The notes under the pieces are model-generated. The model searched no databases. It worked only from the letters and a program-made list of their open reading frames with translations, and had not been told where the DNA came from. Of a DNA stretch of 64,000 nt, positions 32,517 through 43,926 are shown piece by piece. Numbering within the stretch: the stretch's first letter is position 1; each line of letters opens with the position of its first letter. This stretch comes from Zymoseptoria tritici IPO323 (lineage: Eukaryota > Ascomycota > Dothideomycetes > Mycosphaerellales > Mycosphaerellaceae), in NCBI RefSeq assembly GCF_000219625.1, contig NC_018218.1, positions 806,001-870,000 on the forward strand. Reading direction: 5' to 3'. The position numbers and the translations under genes were made by a program.

Positions 32517-33426
32517 AGACTTTACGGGAGAGGGAACCATGGAGTGCTTTTTCCCCCCGCAAGCTGCCCGACCGACAATACCAGTGAACCAAAAGAGAGA
32601 TATACAGGGACTCATTACGTCGAGGAGAGCAGTGGCCGGTCAATGGCGAGGAGATTGATGATACGGACTGTTCGGATGGTATGCGACATGGTGAGGAGAA
32701 GCTGAAGTGGACTTTGGACTCGGGCTTTTCTCTTGCCAGCGTTGCTATTCAGAACGGCATAGAATACTGAGGTGATCCCAGAGTCTGGCGCACTAGTTGT
32801 TGTCAAGAGGATCGAGGGATGTAATAGATTAGCGAAACAGTCTGCTCGAAATGCAGATGAATGTCAAGTCTTGAATCACTTCTGTTCACCACCCCAAACC
32901 ACCTCCTCTCACCGTTCCGGCATGTCGATACGTCTATGTGTATACCGCTGAAATGTCGTGGCCGCGGCGTCAATTCCAGTATACCCAAGAAGCCAATACT
33001 CCAAGCAAAATCATTCCTTCGTCCCAGCAGCGGCAGCACTAAAGCACAACTAACGTCGACACCCAGTAGTGCGACTCCAATCGGCTTTTCAAGAGTCCAA
33101 GTAGGAATACCAACTTTGGTGAAGACAAGAGGACGGCTGTTGAGCGAGTGGGTTTTGGTGAGCATGAGGCGCTCGCGTAAAGGGACTTGGAAGCTGGAAG
33201 CATGCAGAGAGACCCACTTGGTGGACATTTCGAATAGGCGACGGCTACGACGGGAGTGTGAGGCTTGATGCGAGGGTACGGTAGTTCTGTATAGGCGCTA
33301 TAGACGATTTTCTGTTATGGAGAAGTAGTCATAATCTGACCACCTTCGTTCAGATGCTCACAGAAAACCATCTACAAGGCCCTCATAACCTCAAACATCC
33401 AGCTCTCCCCTCACGACGAACTCACC
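32517..33426. other. Intergenic with one doubtful ORF
   Basis: Mostly unexplained. A minus-strand frame of 141 codons (33228-32803) starts MSTKWVSLHASSFQVPLRER and contains a hydrophobic run (PIGVALLGVDVSCALVLPLLG). It could be a small hypothetical protein, but there is no domain and no second exon to support it. Confidence that it is coding is about 0.3. Confidence 0.4.
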
Positions 33427-34326
33427 TCACGCCTTCCCCAACTCCTCACTCCTACTCGTCGCCGCCTTAACCGCCTTATCAACAATCTCCTTCAACCCCT
33501 CCTTCTCCAACGTCTCCAACGCCGCCTGCGTCGTCCCATTCGGACTCGTAACATTCTTCCTCAACTGCGTCGGCGTCTCACTCGACTCGACCAACATCTT
33601 CCCCGCTCCCAAACAAGTCTGCGCCGCCAATCTCGTCGCCTGCTCCCTTCCCAAACCCAACGCCGTGGCACTCTCGATCAAATGCTCCACAAACGCGAAG
33701 AAATACGCCGGTCCGCTGCCAGATAGACCGGTCACGACATCGAGCAGTTCCTCCTTCTCCACCCACTCTGTCGCTCGTGACACGCTTTGCAGCAGAGCAT
33801 CGACTTGCTTTCGCTGCGTCTCGCTGACTTCATCTCCAGCGTACAGTCCACTCGCTCCCTCACCCAACAACGCAGGCGTATTGGGCATCACCCGCACGAT
33901 CGGCAATGCCTTGCCATCCTTGCCCGTACTCCACTCCGCAAGAGACTTCCTCGTAATCCCCGCCGCGATCGAAACCAAGACCGGTCTCTCAGCACCCGTC
34001 CAATCGGAAGAGCCCAATTCCTCACACACGGCCTTCGCGACCTGAGGCTTGACCGCTAAAATGATAATGTTGGCGCCCGTGGCGGCTTCGAGGTTGTTGG
34101 TCGTCGTCTGCACGCCGAGATCGGCCATCTTTTGGCGGTTGACTTCCCAGGGCTCGGAGACGGTGATTTGAGACTTGGAGAAGTTCTTGGAGATCAGGCC
34201 GGAGATGATGGCTGCGGCCATGTTGCCGCCGCCTGGGAGGGGAAGTTAGCTGGTGTATGTTGGGGGTGAGACGTCGAGGGCTTTACCAATGAAGGAGATC
34301 TTCTGGGAGAAGAGATCGGACGACAT
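33427..34326 (-). CDS. PRO3: Pyrroline-5-carboxylate reductase
   Basis: Last step of proline synthesis: NAD(P)H-dependent reduction of P5C to proline in the cytosol. A 40-nt first exon (34326-34287, MSSDLFSQKISFI) joins over an intron at 34286-34233 (GTAAAG...TCCCAG) to exon 2 (34232-33427), giving 281 residues. The join completes the dinucleotide-binding motif FIGGGNMAAAI. IIILAVKPQVA, VSIAAGI, RVMPNTPALLGEGASGLY, and the signature block around LSGSGPAYFFAFVEHLIESATALGL are intact, as is the C-terminal TSPNGTTQAAL. Codon use strongly favours C-ending codons compared with neighbours, consistent with high expression. The assignment is secure at family level. Confidence 0.94.
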
Positions 34327-34744
34327 CTTAGGAAGTTCCTGGGTGACCTTTATGGTGAGTTTGCAGTATTCTCTTCGTTTCGTAAGGTAGTGCACGTCGT
34401 AATGTTCTTCTGAGGAGTATCTGTCGTTGAAGCTGCGACTTCGGTGGGAAAGTCTGAAACCCAATGGCTGACTTACTAAGCGGTACATGGACGTGGCACA
34501 ATGCCGTCGCTAGCCATGTCTCTCTCAAGATGAGAGCAGTTTGTGAGGATTTCTGCGGCAGGAGAGGAACTTGACTTGCTCCTCAGCAAGTTGGTTCAAT
34601 CAAAGCATCACAATTCATATCTACACAGGGTATCTCGTAACGGGAAATGCCATATGTACACTTCCACCATGCCACGCTATGCCATGAAACAACCACTGGA
34701 ACGCCCCTCGCTCATGCCACGCTCCACACGATGAAACATCCTCA
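34327..34744. other. Intergenic
   Basis: Promoter of P5C reductase and 3' end of the glucosyltransferase, both minus strand. Nothing else seen. Confidence 0.55.
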
Positions 34745-37700
34745 TCAAGCAGTAGTCAACCTCCCAATCGCCGGCCTGTCTCCCGACAAAGTCTTAAACA
34801 AATCCACACGCGGCATCGGATGCGTCGGATCCTTCGATCCCTTCTCCTCGACATCTGGCGTCGCGACAACCGTCTCATCCGACTCACTCTTCTGCTCGCC
34901 CTCAGGCACGACACTGACTTGCCGGCCCTGACCTCTACCACCTTGCTTTGCGCCCTTGTTCTTCTCCGCGCCCGTCGCGAAACTCGTCTCGTTTTCTTTT
35001 CTTCCATTCGGAAGCACGTCCTCCGTTTCTTCAAAGTCCTCCGGCTGCTCCATAGCGGGAGCTCTCGGCTCCTCTGCGAGTTCCATTTCTTGCTTTCTCT
35101 TCGAGAAGTGCTTCTCCAAATCCCCGTCTGCCCTGCGAACTTTCAATGCACGCTGAGCGGTGTGCACATTCTCCAACGCGCCGGCGTCGTGCCACTTCTT
35201 TCTCTCTTGGCGGAACTTCCATTTACCCGAGAGGTCCTTACCGAGAGTGTGCTCGGCTTCATTCCAGATATCTTCGTAGACCTGCCAGCCGTCGAGCACG
35301 CGGGTCTCGATATCCTCGAGTTGCTTAGAGTCGTTTTGATTCCGGAGTCGGTAAACATCCCGAGAACCCTGCGTGAGATGAGCGCGGCGGATCCAAGATT
35401 TGCTTCCTGGGCCGTCATTTTCGTTGCGCTTTTGGAGATAGACGACCACGCCTTTGCCAATGTACGCCGGTGGAGCGATGACGGCTGCGATATTCTTCAA
35501 CACGAAACCACCGAGGCCCTTGCCGACTCCCGTTCCAGCTCCGGAGAATTTCGCTGTTGCCGTGTCGCCATCTTTCCAGCCGTGAACAGGTTGCATGACC
35601 ACACCAGTCCATGCATCGTAAATGCCGTAGGTGAGCTCTTTACGCGCCGCAACCACGCCGGATTTGAAGCCTGTGATTCGCACAGGTTTGCGAACGGTCG
35701 AGTCGCCCCAGAGTCGAGGAGCGTTGTGGAAACCTTGAGCTACAGCGACGTGGATGTTTAAGGGCATGGTGAGGAGGGCGGCTCCAGAACTTATGATTCC
35801 AGTGCGGAAGTCTCCGGCGACTTCCTGTGCGAGAGGCTCGGCTGGGTCGGCGGAGAGGGCGGAGCCCGTGGTTTGCTCGGTTTGCGTGCGATCGTTGCCC
35901 GGCCGTTGGTCCTGTTCCTTGTCGTCCTGTTCCTTGTCGTCCTGTTTCTTATCGTCCTGTTTACTCTCATCCTGTTTCTTATCCTCGATATCCTTCTTCT
36001 CCTCGCCCTTCTTCTCCTCCCGCTCCTCCGCCTTATCAGCCCTCTTCCCCTCCTTCCTCATCCTCCTCTCCTCCTTCCTCCTCTCCCTATCCTGTTTCTT
36101 CTTCTCATGCTCCGCCCTTTTCCTCATATGCTTCGCAACCCTCACAGGGACCATCCCAACTCCACTCCCAATCCCCGTCAACGAATTCATAACCGCACCT
36201 CCCACGCCACTAAGCGGCTCCCCTGGCCCATCAAAATCATTCCAAGCCATATGCCTCAACAACCTCAAGTCCTTCGACTCGACCCTGCCCTTTTCGATCA
36301 AGATCTCCGCCGCTAGAGCCGAAAGCCTCATCGAGGAGCCTTTGAGTTCCCACACCGCGACTCGGTCGTCGAGGATGGAACACCGCATATTATGCCATCC
36401 CGCCAACGGCAGACTGCGATGGAAGGACTTGACGGCGTTGTGCGCTCCGCTGCCTTCCTCTTTCATCCCATCCGCCAATTTCTGCACGTTCTGCTGCGCT
36501 TCCTCGGTCAGACACTGCTTGATGCCCTCCGCCAACTTCTCCGCCGTCAGGTTCTTCCATGGTATACACTCGTGCGCACCAGCTTTCGCTTCCGCGACTC
36601 TCGCGCCCCAAAATGGCTGATCGCCAAAGAACGGCACGATCATTGTCGGTTTCGCACACTTCAGGCCAATCGCCGTGGTGCCTGCTCCGCCGTGATGCAC
36701 GACCGCTTTCACGCGCGGGAACAACCAGTCGTGCGGCGTATTATCCAACATGAAAATGTTCTCCGGCGTGTCCTCGTTCGACTGACCCAGGCCTCCCCAG
36801 CCTTTATTCACCAACGCCCGCACACCCGCCATTTTCGTCGCCTTGAAGATCATCTCCGTAAATGCATTCGGGTCGTCCACGACGATCGAGCCGAAACCAA
36901 TATACACCGGCTCCTCGCCAGCCTCCAAGAACTTCGCAAGATCGTCCGGCGGTTTAAAATCCTTCGCTAGATCCATAAATACGAACCCGGCGATATCAAT
37001 TTCCGGACCCCAGTCCGCCGGTTTGGGACACAGCGACGGCGACCACATGTACGTGTACGGCACTTGCATGCGGTACAGCGCACCGGGCGCCCAGAGGGAG
37101 GAGACGGGCTCAAGACCTAATGTGCGGACGCGGAAGCGATTGACAATGTCGCCGAGGCCTTGCCAGGTCATCATTTCGACCAGAGGATAGGACATGAAGT
37201 TGACGTAGTTGGCGTCGACATTGGATTTGCCCTTTTTGATGTTGGCGAGTGGATGCGGGAAGGCCATGGTCGGGGAGTAGGGGAAGGTGAACATGATGTG
37301 AAGGGGGATACCAAGGCGTTCGGCGATGTGCTACATGATGTGTTAGCTGTGATCCCCTGCCAGTGGTTTTGAGCTCTTGCAACTTACGACGTGTGCCATC
37401 GAAGGCGGATTGGCAATAATTGCATCCGCAATGAACGGATGCTTATCACCCATCATCTTGAGATTCATCGCGTCTCTCTCGTCATCCGTGACATTCGTAC
37501 AACTCCGCCACATACCCTCAAACATTTCTCCCATCGCCGTCCTTCTTCGTTGGATTTCGCCTTCACGAATTGTCTGCAAGTTCGGTATGAGACCTGGATT
37601 CTTGACCATGAACGCCATCAGTTCGCTAGGATCGCCTCCGATCGAGAAGAACTCCAGATCCGTTTCTTTCTGCACAAATTCTCGGAAATTCGGATGTGTA

Positions 37701-38713
37701 GCGAAGCGTACGCGGTGTCCATAGTCTCTGCTCAGGATCTGGCCGATCTCGAGGAACGGCTGAATGTCTCCACGACTGCCAATGATCATGATGACAATAT
37801 TCAGCCGAGGGCGAGTCGCGGTCGTGTGCAAGGAAGAAGCAACGGACGCAGCGTCTGCGTCGACGTCTGCAACAGGATGATCGGCGTTATGCCGTCGTAT
37901 TTTGGCTTTGCTGCGTCCTGGAATATCCAGGTGGTGCTTGACCGTGTGTCCCAAAGCTTTGGCGATGCATCCCGTATCTTTCGTCTCGTTGACCGAAATA
38001 TTAAGTCTGCCATCCCGCTTCGACACCTTGCCTTTGCTCTGGAAGTGTTCGTTCCCCAAATTGAAGTGCGTGTACTGACCCCATCGTGCCCGTGGTCTCT
38101 TCGGCTTCGTCTTTCCATCCGTCTCCTCTTGCTCCTTCTCACCTCCCTTCTGTCCTGACGCCGGATCATCCTCCTTCTTCACCCTCTGCCTCCCACCCGC
38201 ATTCTCATCCTCCGAACTCGAATCCGAATCAAACTCCAACGGCCCAAAATCATACTGCATCCCACCAGCCGTATTCGTCCTCTTCCTCGCCATAGCATTC
38301 GACCTGAGAAACGTACTGCTCTTCTTCAGCACTCCCGGCCGTGGTGTCGACCCGATCGGCGCAGTGCGATGCGTCTTCAACTTCGGCGTGGGAGGATCAA
38401 AGTCCACTTCTTCGGGAGGATCATTGCGGCGGTTCGTCGTAGAAGTACGCTTGACGTCTTCTTGTGAAGTGGATACTGTGCCGGCTCCGGATCGCGACGG
38501 AAAGTAGGACCCTTCTCCTTCGGCTTCCGCGGGAGGGTGCTGCTTCGGCGCTGACTGTTGGGTCGTTGGGTCATTGGAGGCATCGTTTTCGAGATGCGCT
38601 CCGAAGTCGACGCCCGTGAGGCCTTGGGTCGGGAGAATTGACTCGCCGGTGTTGGCGCGGAGGAGGGTTGGTTCTGAGGGTCCGCGCGCTGGCTGTTCAG
38701 GTGAGGTCGCCAT
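34745..38713 (-). CDS. Sterol/UDP-glucosyltransferase-like protein (GT family 1/28 fold) with long C-terminal extension
   Basis: Exon 1 (38713-37388) and exon 2 (37330-34745) join over a 57-nt intron (GTAAGT...CATGTAG), giving 1,303 residues. About 290 residues of charged, low-complexity leader precede RLNIVIMIIGSRGDIQPFLEIGQIL, the N-terminal half of a UGT80/Atg26-type fold. EEPVYIGFGSIVV and VVHHGGAGTTAIGLK with PFFGDQPFWGARV form the UDP-sugar site. No PH/GRAM pair is seen before the catalytic part, unlike Atg26. The C-terminal ~550 residues hold a Lys/Asp/Gln repeat, then a Gly-rich segment (TGVGKGLGGFVLKNIAAVIAPPAYIGKGV) that resembles membrane-contacting amphipathic regions of Vps13/Atg2-type proteins; that likeness is an impression only. 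Sterol as acceptor is inferred from family. In-frame ATG at 38713 chosen; the earlier codon is TTG. Confidence 0.85.
35912..35990 (-). repeat. In-gene 15-nt minisatellite (DKKQD-type)
   Basis: Five or so units of about 15 nt (plus strand TCCTTGTCGTCCTGT, later units TTCTTATCGTCCTGT), encoding DKEQD/DKKQD in the glucosyltransferase-like protein. In-frame, so length change would add or remove five residues. Copies differ at a few bases, so the array is not brand new. Confidence 0.8.
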
Positions 38714-40106
38714 ATCTTCAAGTCGCAAGGCTCAAGGGTGTATCTGATCGTAGTGCTACCGAAGGATAAACAACCCTTCCTGTCCTCGCGATCACGCCGT
38801 CACGCTTCGCGCATGCAAGACTATGAAGCTTCTCCTTCCAGAACGTGGTATCGAACAAAGCAGAGACCCGCAATGGAAGCTCGCGGCTCACGTTACGTTC
38901 CCTCGCGTCAGAAGGCGTCACCGCAAGCAGAAAAGTACTAGCATACCACTCCACTCCGCGGGATCCCGTCTCGGCGCACCCAAGAAGCAAAAGGCGACTC
39001 GGCCGGCAGTCATCGGAAACAGGAGGGAAGAAAAGTTTCAGTGTGGACGGAACTCGGTGCGAAGGACGGAGTCAGGATGACGACGACATGGACGACGTCT
39101 GCAGGTCCAGTCTGGACTGACTGCATGTCGTCTCGTCTTCCTCTTTCACAAAAGCGCTTTGGCTGTGGTTGTCTTCGGAAGGAACATTGAACATGACATC
39201 ACACTCGCGAAGCAGCTTTCAAAAAAGAACAGCGGCCGTTCGGGACCTGCGTTTCGAGTTGCACCGAACGCCAACAAGCATGGCATGGATATCCGGGCTG
39301 CGGAATGCTATGGTTTCCGTTTCCACGCGTACAGAACATGTTCATCTATACCGTTCACAGGTTTTACAGCTGATGTCTGAGATGTACGAGGATCATCGAG
39401 TAACATCGACATCATTTGCATGATCGACCGGTCCTCGGCATGCGCCGTCTACCGTCTACCGATAAGCCATCCGCTGCGCTTTGGAAATTACACGCGCGCC
39501 ACCCGATCCATCGCAATATTGCGATCATGATGTAATTGGATGACAGCCCAACGGGCACGTGCTAGCATGTTGTTCAAGGCGTCCTTCTCTTCAACGGCGA
39601 AGTCAACAAGCTGATTGTAGTGTGCTCGCTGGAATATTTGATTAGCGGAAGACGCGAGCGATGCAAGTCAACATTGCTTCATTGGTATTCGCGGAAAACA
39701 GAGCAAGGAGGAAGTTACACATTAATTAATTTTCGTCGTCGTTGCACGCATGCGTCCTCTCCCTCTTCTCCCGAGCGCTCACACATCATCCAAACTTCGT
39801 TCCGTCCAGTGAGAAAATGAGAGATCGAACGCGCGGCGAACAACTCTTTCTGTCGATAGCATCGCCGTGGATGCACCTCGCGACAGAAGATAGATACGAG
39901 AGTCGTTACAAGAGATAACTGCGGTCCGGTCTTCGTTCGGAAAGTCCAACATCGGTCGAGGTGCTGTTGTTTTGGTATAGGTTTCGTTGTTTTCGTGTTT
40001 TCTTGGTTCTCCGACCGCGACAGTTCATCCTTCAATGCCTCCCATCGCGACGTGCTGTTTATGGTATCCTGACACAGTGGTACTCTCGAGCTGTTCGAGT
40101 CCATTC
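38714..40106. other. Intergenic, 1.4 kb
   Basis: No supported gene between the glucosyltransferase-like gene and the Nce102-like gene. Frames under 130 codons, overlapping, without domains. No repeats seen. Confidence 0.5.
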
Positions 40107-40743
40107 TTAAACCTGGCTCATAGCCGGTCCGCGACGGATGCCACCACGAGCTGGGGAGCCGCCCTTGAGGCCGAGTCCGGTGAAGACGAGGGAGCCAACG
40201 AACGCGGCCCAGCCGAACCAGAGGAATGCGGTGGCGGCCTGGCCTTCGCGGCAGGCGGATCCACGCTGAGAAGCGCCGCGAATGACAGAGTTGCTTCGGA
40301 GGTAGTCCTGCGATTGAAGCGTCAGTCGTTGCACGATGTTCGCAGTGGTATTTTGCACAAGCGACTCACATTGTTGCTGCAGCTGTGCGCACCGAGTCTA
40401 GCGGCGAGAGCGACGGCCGCGCAGAACCAGAAGAGGACAATGATGGCGTCAAGAGCGAATGGGATCGCGGGCATGATGGACCACTCCTCCTTGATGGTCG
40501 CAGGGATCAGGAAAATGAGCGCGAGCATGGCGATGACGGCGCAGAACATGGTGTAGTTGACGACGGCAGGGTCGGCGCCCATGGCGATCATGTTACCGAC
40601 GAGAGCCATGACGATGAGCGTGCAGAAGAACTGTGTCGCGGAGACGTGTTAGTTGGCATGTTTTGAGAGCTTTGCGCGGGTCGGAAGATCGAGGAAGCGC
40701 GTACCTGGAAGCCACGAAGGGCCAAGTTAATGATGTTTGCCAT
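40107..40743 (-). CDS. NCE102: Nce102-family MARVEL-domain membrane protein
   Basis: Three exons, 40743-40705, 40630-40370 and 40307-40107, all phase 0, give 166 residues. Four membrane segments are visible, starting FFCTLIVMALVGNMIAMG, then YTMFCAVIAMLALIFLIPA, FALDAIIVLFWFCAAVALAA, and AFLWFGWAAFVGSLVFTGLGL. The start MANIINLALRGFQ is the conserved Nce102 N-terminus, and the C-terminal tail is Arg/Gly-rich. Yeast Nce102 sits in plasma-membrane eisosome/MCC domains and senses sphingolipids; it was first linked to non-classical export. Introns carry GTACGC...CACAG and GTGAGT...TCGCAG. Start is fixed by the conserved 13-residue first exon. Confidence 0.9.
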
Positions 40744-41862
40744 TGCGATGGTGGTAGTGAGGGTGTTGCGAGATGAGACGACGGTGGTGTCGAAGGAGGA
40801 AGTGTGGCGTAGAGGACGAGAGAGAGGATCTGGGAGTGGAATGCAAAGGTGAGAAGAAGGAAAGGGAGCGGATCCAAGGTACTCTAAAAGACCGGAAGCA
40901 GAGGATCGGACGGCCGTTGACGTAGCGGGGAGGAACAAGCTCGCTGCCAGTCACAACTTTGACTTTTCTCGACCACCCAACTCTCATCATCTGCATCATC
41001 ATCATCATTGACTCGTCCAAAGTATTGCCCGTATTTACCTCATCATCATGTAGAGAATTGGTCATGCACTCGACGATGTGAGCTTGACCGACATTTGTGT
41101 GTGCATGCGGTCATTCTTGCGGCTCTGCTATTGTGAATTCCCTCGCGGAGGTCTGGCCCTCTCTGCGCGTTTCTCTTTGGATGATCCGAGCGTGAAAATG
41201 TGGCTTTGTTCGGATCATTGGATGGCGACGTTTTCGAAAATCAAGAGCCACAGTCGTGATGCTTCTCCGCACCGAGTGAGGCGTGTGACCGGGTTGTAGG
41301 CCGCATTCCACAGGCCCGAATACCAGGGTGCCCTGTCCTTGCATTCACGCTGTGTGCTGGTTGCGACTGTGAACGAATCGCTGCGATGCGATCCTGCAGA
41401 CTTCGAGTCTCTTCCTTCTCCTACACTCTTACAAATAACCATCACCATGCGCCTCGCACAGGAAACTCAGCAAAGTTCAATCAACATCCGTGCATCCCGT
41501 TCCGCTACCGTTCGCAAGCCCGATTGAGATCGGCAGACACGTTCCAAGGAAGATCCCACGCGGAGAATATGTCGTGCATGTTTGATAAATGACAGGTCGC
41601 CCTCGCAAAACAGATGTACAACAACCACACGGAGAGATCAGAGAGAGGTGAGTAGAAGCAGACTGTGCCTGCTGAAAGACGTCTTTCTTCCTCTTCCGCT
41701 TCTCCTACTCTTCCTCTTCCTCTTCCTTCTCTCCTCCTCCTCATCAATCTTCTCGATAACACAACGGCCCAATTCCACCCAATCCAAGGCACGCAACCCC
41801 GACAACGTACCCCATTCCTCCGGCAGCAGACAGTGGATAGGTGCTGCTCCCAGGCACCTCCT
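40744..41862. other. Intergenic, 1.1 kb
   Basis: Promoter of Nce102 and 3' flank of the ten-cysteine gene A. A CATCAT run lies near 40990-41010, and a CTTCCTCTT pyrimidine tract at about 41690-41750. A 143-codon minus frame overlaps the 3' end of gene A in another frame and is rejected. Confidence 0.5.
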
Positions 41863-42266
41863 TCAGTAACAAAAACTATCCGGCCCACTGATCGTGCATA
41901 AGTGGAATGTCGGACACCACTTTCCGCCCACTTCACATTTCACTAGCAGCCAGCCATAGTCAGTACATCTGGTCGGAATCGCACAAAAACAGGTGGTGGT
42001 TGACAAGGTAACTCCACATATGATGACATTTCTTATCATCTCCGCAACCGTAAAAACCACAGCATGTCGTCCAGATGCTGCAGTCCGCTGTCAAAAGACC
42101 CAGTTTGGACCTAAATTCTGTCGTTGCATGGCGACATACCGCCTTCTTCTCCGTTTGCGTCTCCGTTTACGCAGCGTGACCAGTCGTCTGGGACATCTGT
42201 TCGATGGCCATGTTTCCGAGCGGCTTCGACAGCGATGGCGAGGATTGCGTAGATGTAGAGCTTCAT
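41863..42266 (-). CDS. Ten-cysteine secreted peptide A (knottin-like framework)
   Basis: Three exons: 42266-42140, 42087-42013 and 41942-41863; introns 52 and 70 nt. 93 residues. It begins MKLYIYAILAIAVEAARKHG, a short signal peptide with likely cleavage near residue 15, then a basic/acidic pro-like stretch. Ten cysteines fall at 32, 45, 51, 52, 57, 63, 70, 77, 83 and 92: C-x12-C-x5-CC-x4-C-x5-C, then C-x6-C-x5-C-x8-C. Exon 2 is 75 nt, exactly as in gene B, and carries the shared core C-x-IWTTCC. The second donor, GTTACC, is unusual, but it preserves phase and exon length. A TATA-like GCTGCTATAAG lies about 210 nt upstream. Likely an effector or antimicrobial peptide; no homologue recognised. 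Confidence 0.72.
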
Positions 42267-42934
42267 TTCTTTCCTCGAACGTCGGGTACTGGCTTCGGAT
42301 GCGAGATATGGTGCCAGCGGTGGGCATGTTGGGAAGAGGAATCTTGGAGATGTGGACAGTTCGGCAACAGGAGGACCGGACGGAAAGAGCGGGCGAGCCA
42401 CTAACGGCGATGAATAGCCCTATTCTTCAAGAACCAACAGGGCGAATTGCGAGGTCATGGATGGTACATCCTTATAGCAGCTTCCTCGGCCAGCCAGGCA
42501 TATCGCATGGCACTCCTGTTAAAACAAGGCCGGCCAATCTTCTCTCCTCGGTCAATATCTCCATGTTGACAGATCCTTTACATCATCGGGCGCTGTCTCA
42601 GCTATGCCGACGCAGACATGACTCGCGATACGGGATGGACATACTGCAATACCGGCGATACGTATGACGAGAAGATCCGACCTTGCCCGAGAGCGCGATT
42701 GCACGCCGAAGAATGTACATATGTTCGCCCTTCAATGCCCCGATCCAGTCCACCCGATCCCAAAATCGCGCTCTTCAGAACCCGCATGCCTCTGTAGAGT
42801 ACAGTGGGAGCGAGCTGCCCCTCACCATCTCCTCATGGACGAGCCTCTCCTCCTGGAGGCTTTCCTGGACGACCTCTCCCTGAAGGAGGCTTTCCTGTAC
42901 GACCTCCTGAAGACGACTTTGCTGGAGCACCACC
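42267..42934. other. Intergenic between cysteine-rich genes A and B
   Basis: Holds the promoter of A, with GCTGCTATAAG on the minus strand (42481-42471), and the 3' flank of B. A 30-nt imperfect direct repeat (GGAGGCTTTCCTG... twice) lies at about 42853-42912. No third intact family member is seen here. Confidence 0.55.
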
Positions 42935-43305
42935 TCATGCTGGAGGCGAGACACACGACCCACCAAGCCCGTAGAAGGGATCCCCTGCACAGTACTTCGG
43001 AGGTGGGCACCAGCTCCCTCCTTTCTCGCACGTATCTGTCAATTGGTCAGTATATTTTGTCGGCCGTTGATCAAGGTAGGGAATCAGCATACGTCGACAA
43101 ACTTTGCCAGAGCCTTCCTGAACGCAGACTCTTCCATCGCAGCATGTGGTCCAGATCGCGCAGGACTCTGTTGAGATCGTTAGTATAGACCTCCAAGCTC
43201 GGGTTGAACGGACGATGTACCTCCTTCTCCGTGCGCACAAGGTTGCCATTCGGCGACCGCCAGAGCGACGGCGGTTGCGAGGAGTCCGTAGATTTGGAGC
43301 TTCAT
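42935..43305 (-). CDS. Ten-cysteine secreted peptide B (knottin-like framework)
   Basis: Three exons: 43305-43221, 43167-43093 and 43035-42935; introns GTACAT...CAACAG (53 nt) and GTATGC...TGACAG (57 nt). 86 residues. The signal peptide MKLQIYGLLATAVALAVA ends near residue 18. Ten cysteines at 23, 31, 37, 38, 43, 52, 56, 63, 69 and 81. The first six are C-x7-C-x5-CC-x4-C-x8-C, the C-C-CC-C-C order of inhibitor cystine knots. The last four form a second module, C-x6-C-x5-C-x11-C, with a WCPPP turn. Gene A shares intron phases, exon-2 length, the IWTTCC core and the x6/x5 loops of module two. TATAAAAAAA about 197 nt upstream is preceded by the same GCTGC. Secretion is well supported; the activity is not known. 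Confidence 0.83.
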
Positions 43306-43926
43306 GTTTGTTTGTTGATTTTGCGGAGAGCGCGTGGGCCAAAAAGATCTTCGATGTGTGGGAAGACAGTCGAGACGGAGGGTGCGACAGAGAGTGGGCG
43401 AGCTGCCCATAAGAAGTATCGAAGTGCGCCGGCGGTGCCGGTGTACTGACCAGGCATCTTCGTTGTAAAAGGGCGGTCTGCGCAATCAGGGATTTTTTTA
43501 TAGCAGCTCATACGGAGTCGACCTCGTATATCGCAGGGTTGGACTATGCTGAGACTGGCTCGATCCTTGTGGTCTGGCCTCGCGGTAGCGTTACATGCAT
43601 GGAATGGACCACAAAGTGTTCAAACAGTCAGACCGACGGCGTGGTTCACACTCGATGGGATTGGTCCGATCGTTGCGGTCCAGCTGATCGACATGGATAC
43701 CTGATCACGTCTTTCAAGTCCATGTCGTTCAACCCTGTGAGCCATACCGACAACTTCCGCCATTCGCGAGATGGAGAAGAGCACAGAAGACGGCTGACTC
43801 GCTCCCTCGTCGTCCACTTGTCCCGAACTCAGGACCCGAACTCAGGACCGACAACGAAGAGGCACGAAACTCTTGCCCGACAACATAGACCCAACAGGCC
43901 GCAACGAAGACACCAAACCAAAACAA
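43306..43926. promoter_or_regulatory. Divergent region between peptide genes B and C; TATA motif of B
   Basis: GCTGCTATAAAAAAA on the minus strand (43507-43493) sits about 197 nt before the B start codon; gene A has GCTGCTATAAG at nearly the same distance. The remainder separates B from the divergently read C remnant. No gene seen. Confidence 0.55.

Noticed and set aside
34820..35761. 313-codon plus-strand frame
   Set aside because: Antisense to the glucosyltransferase-like exon; no domain.
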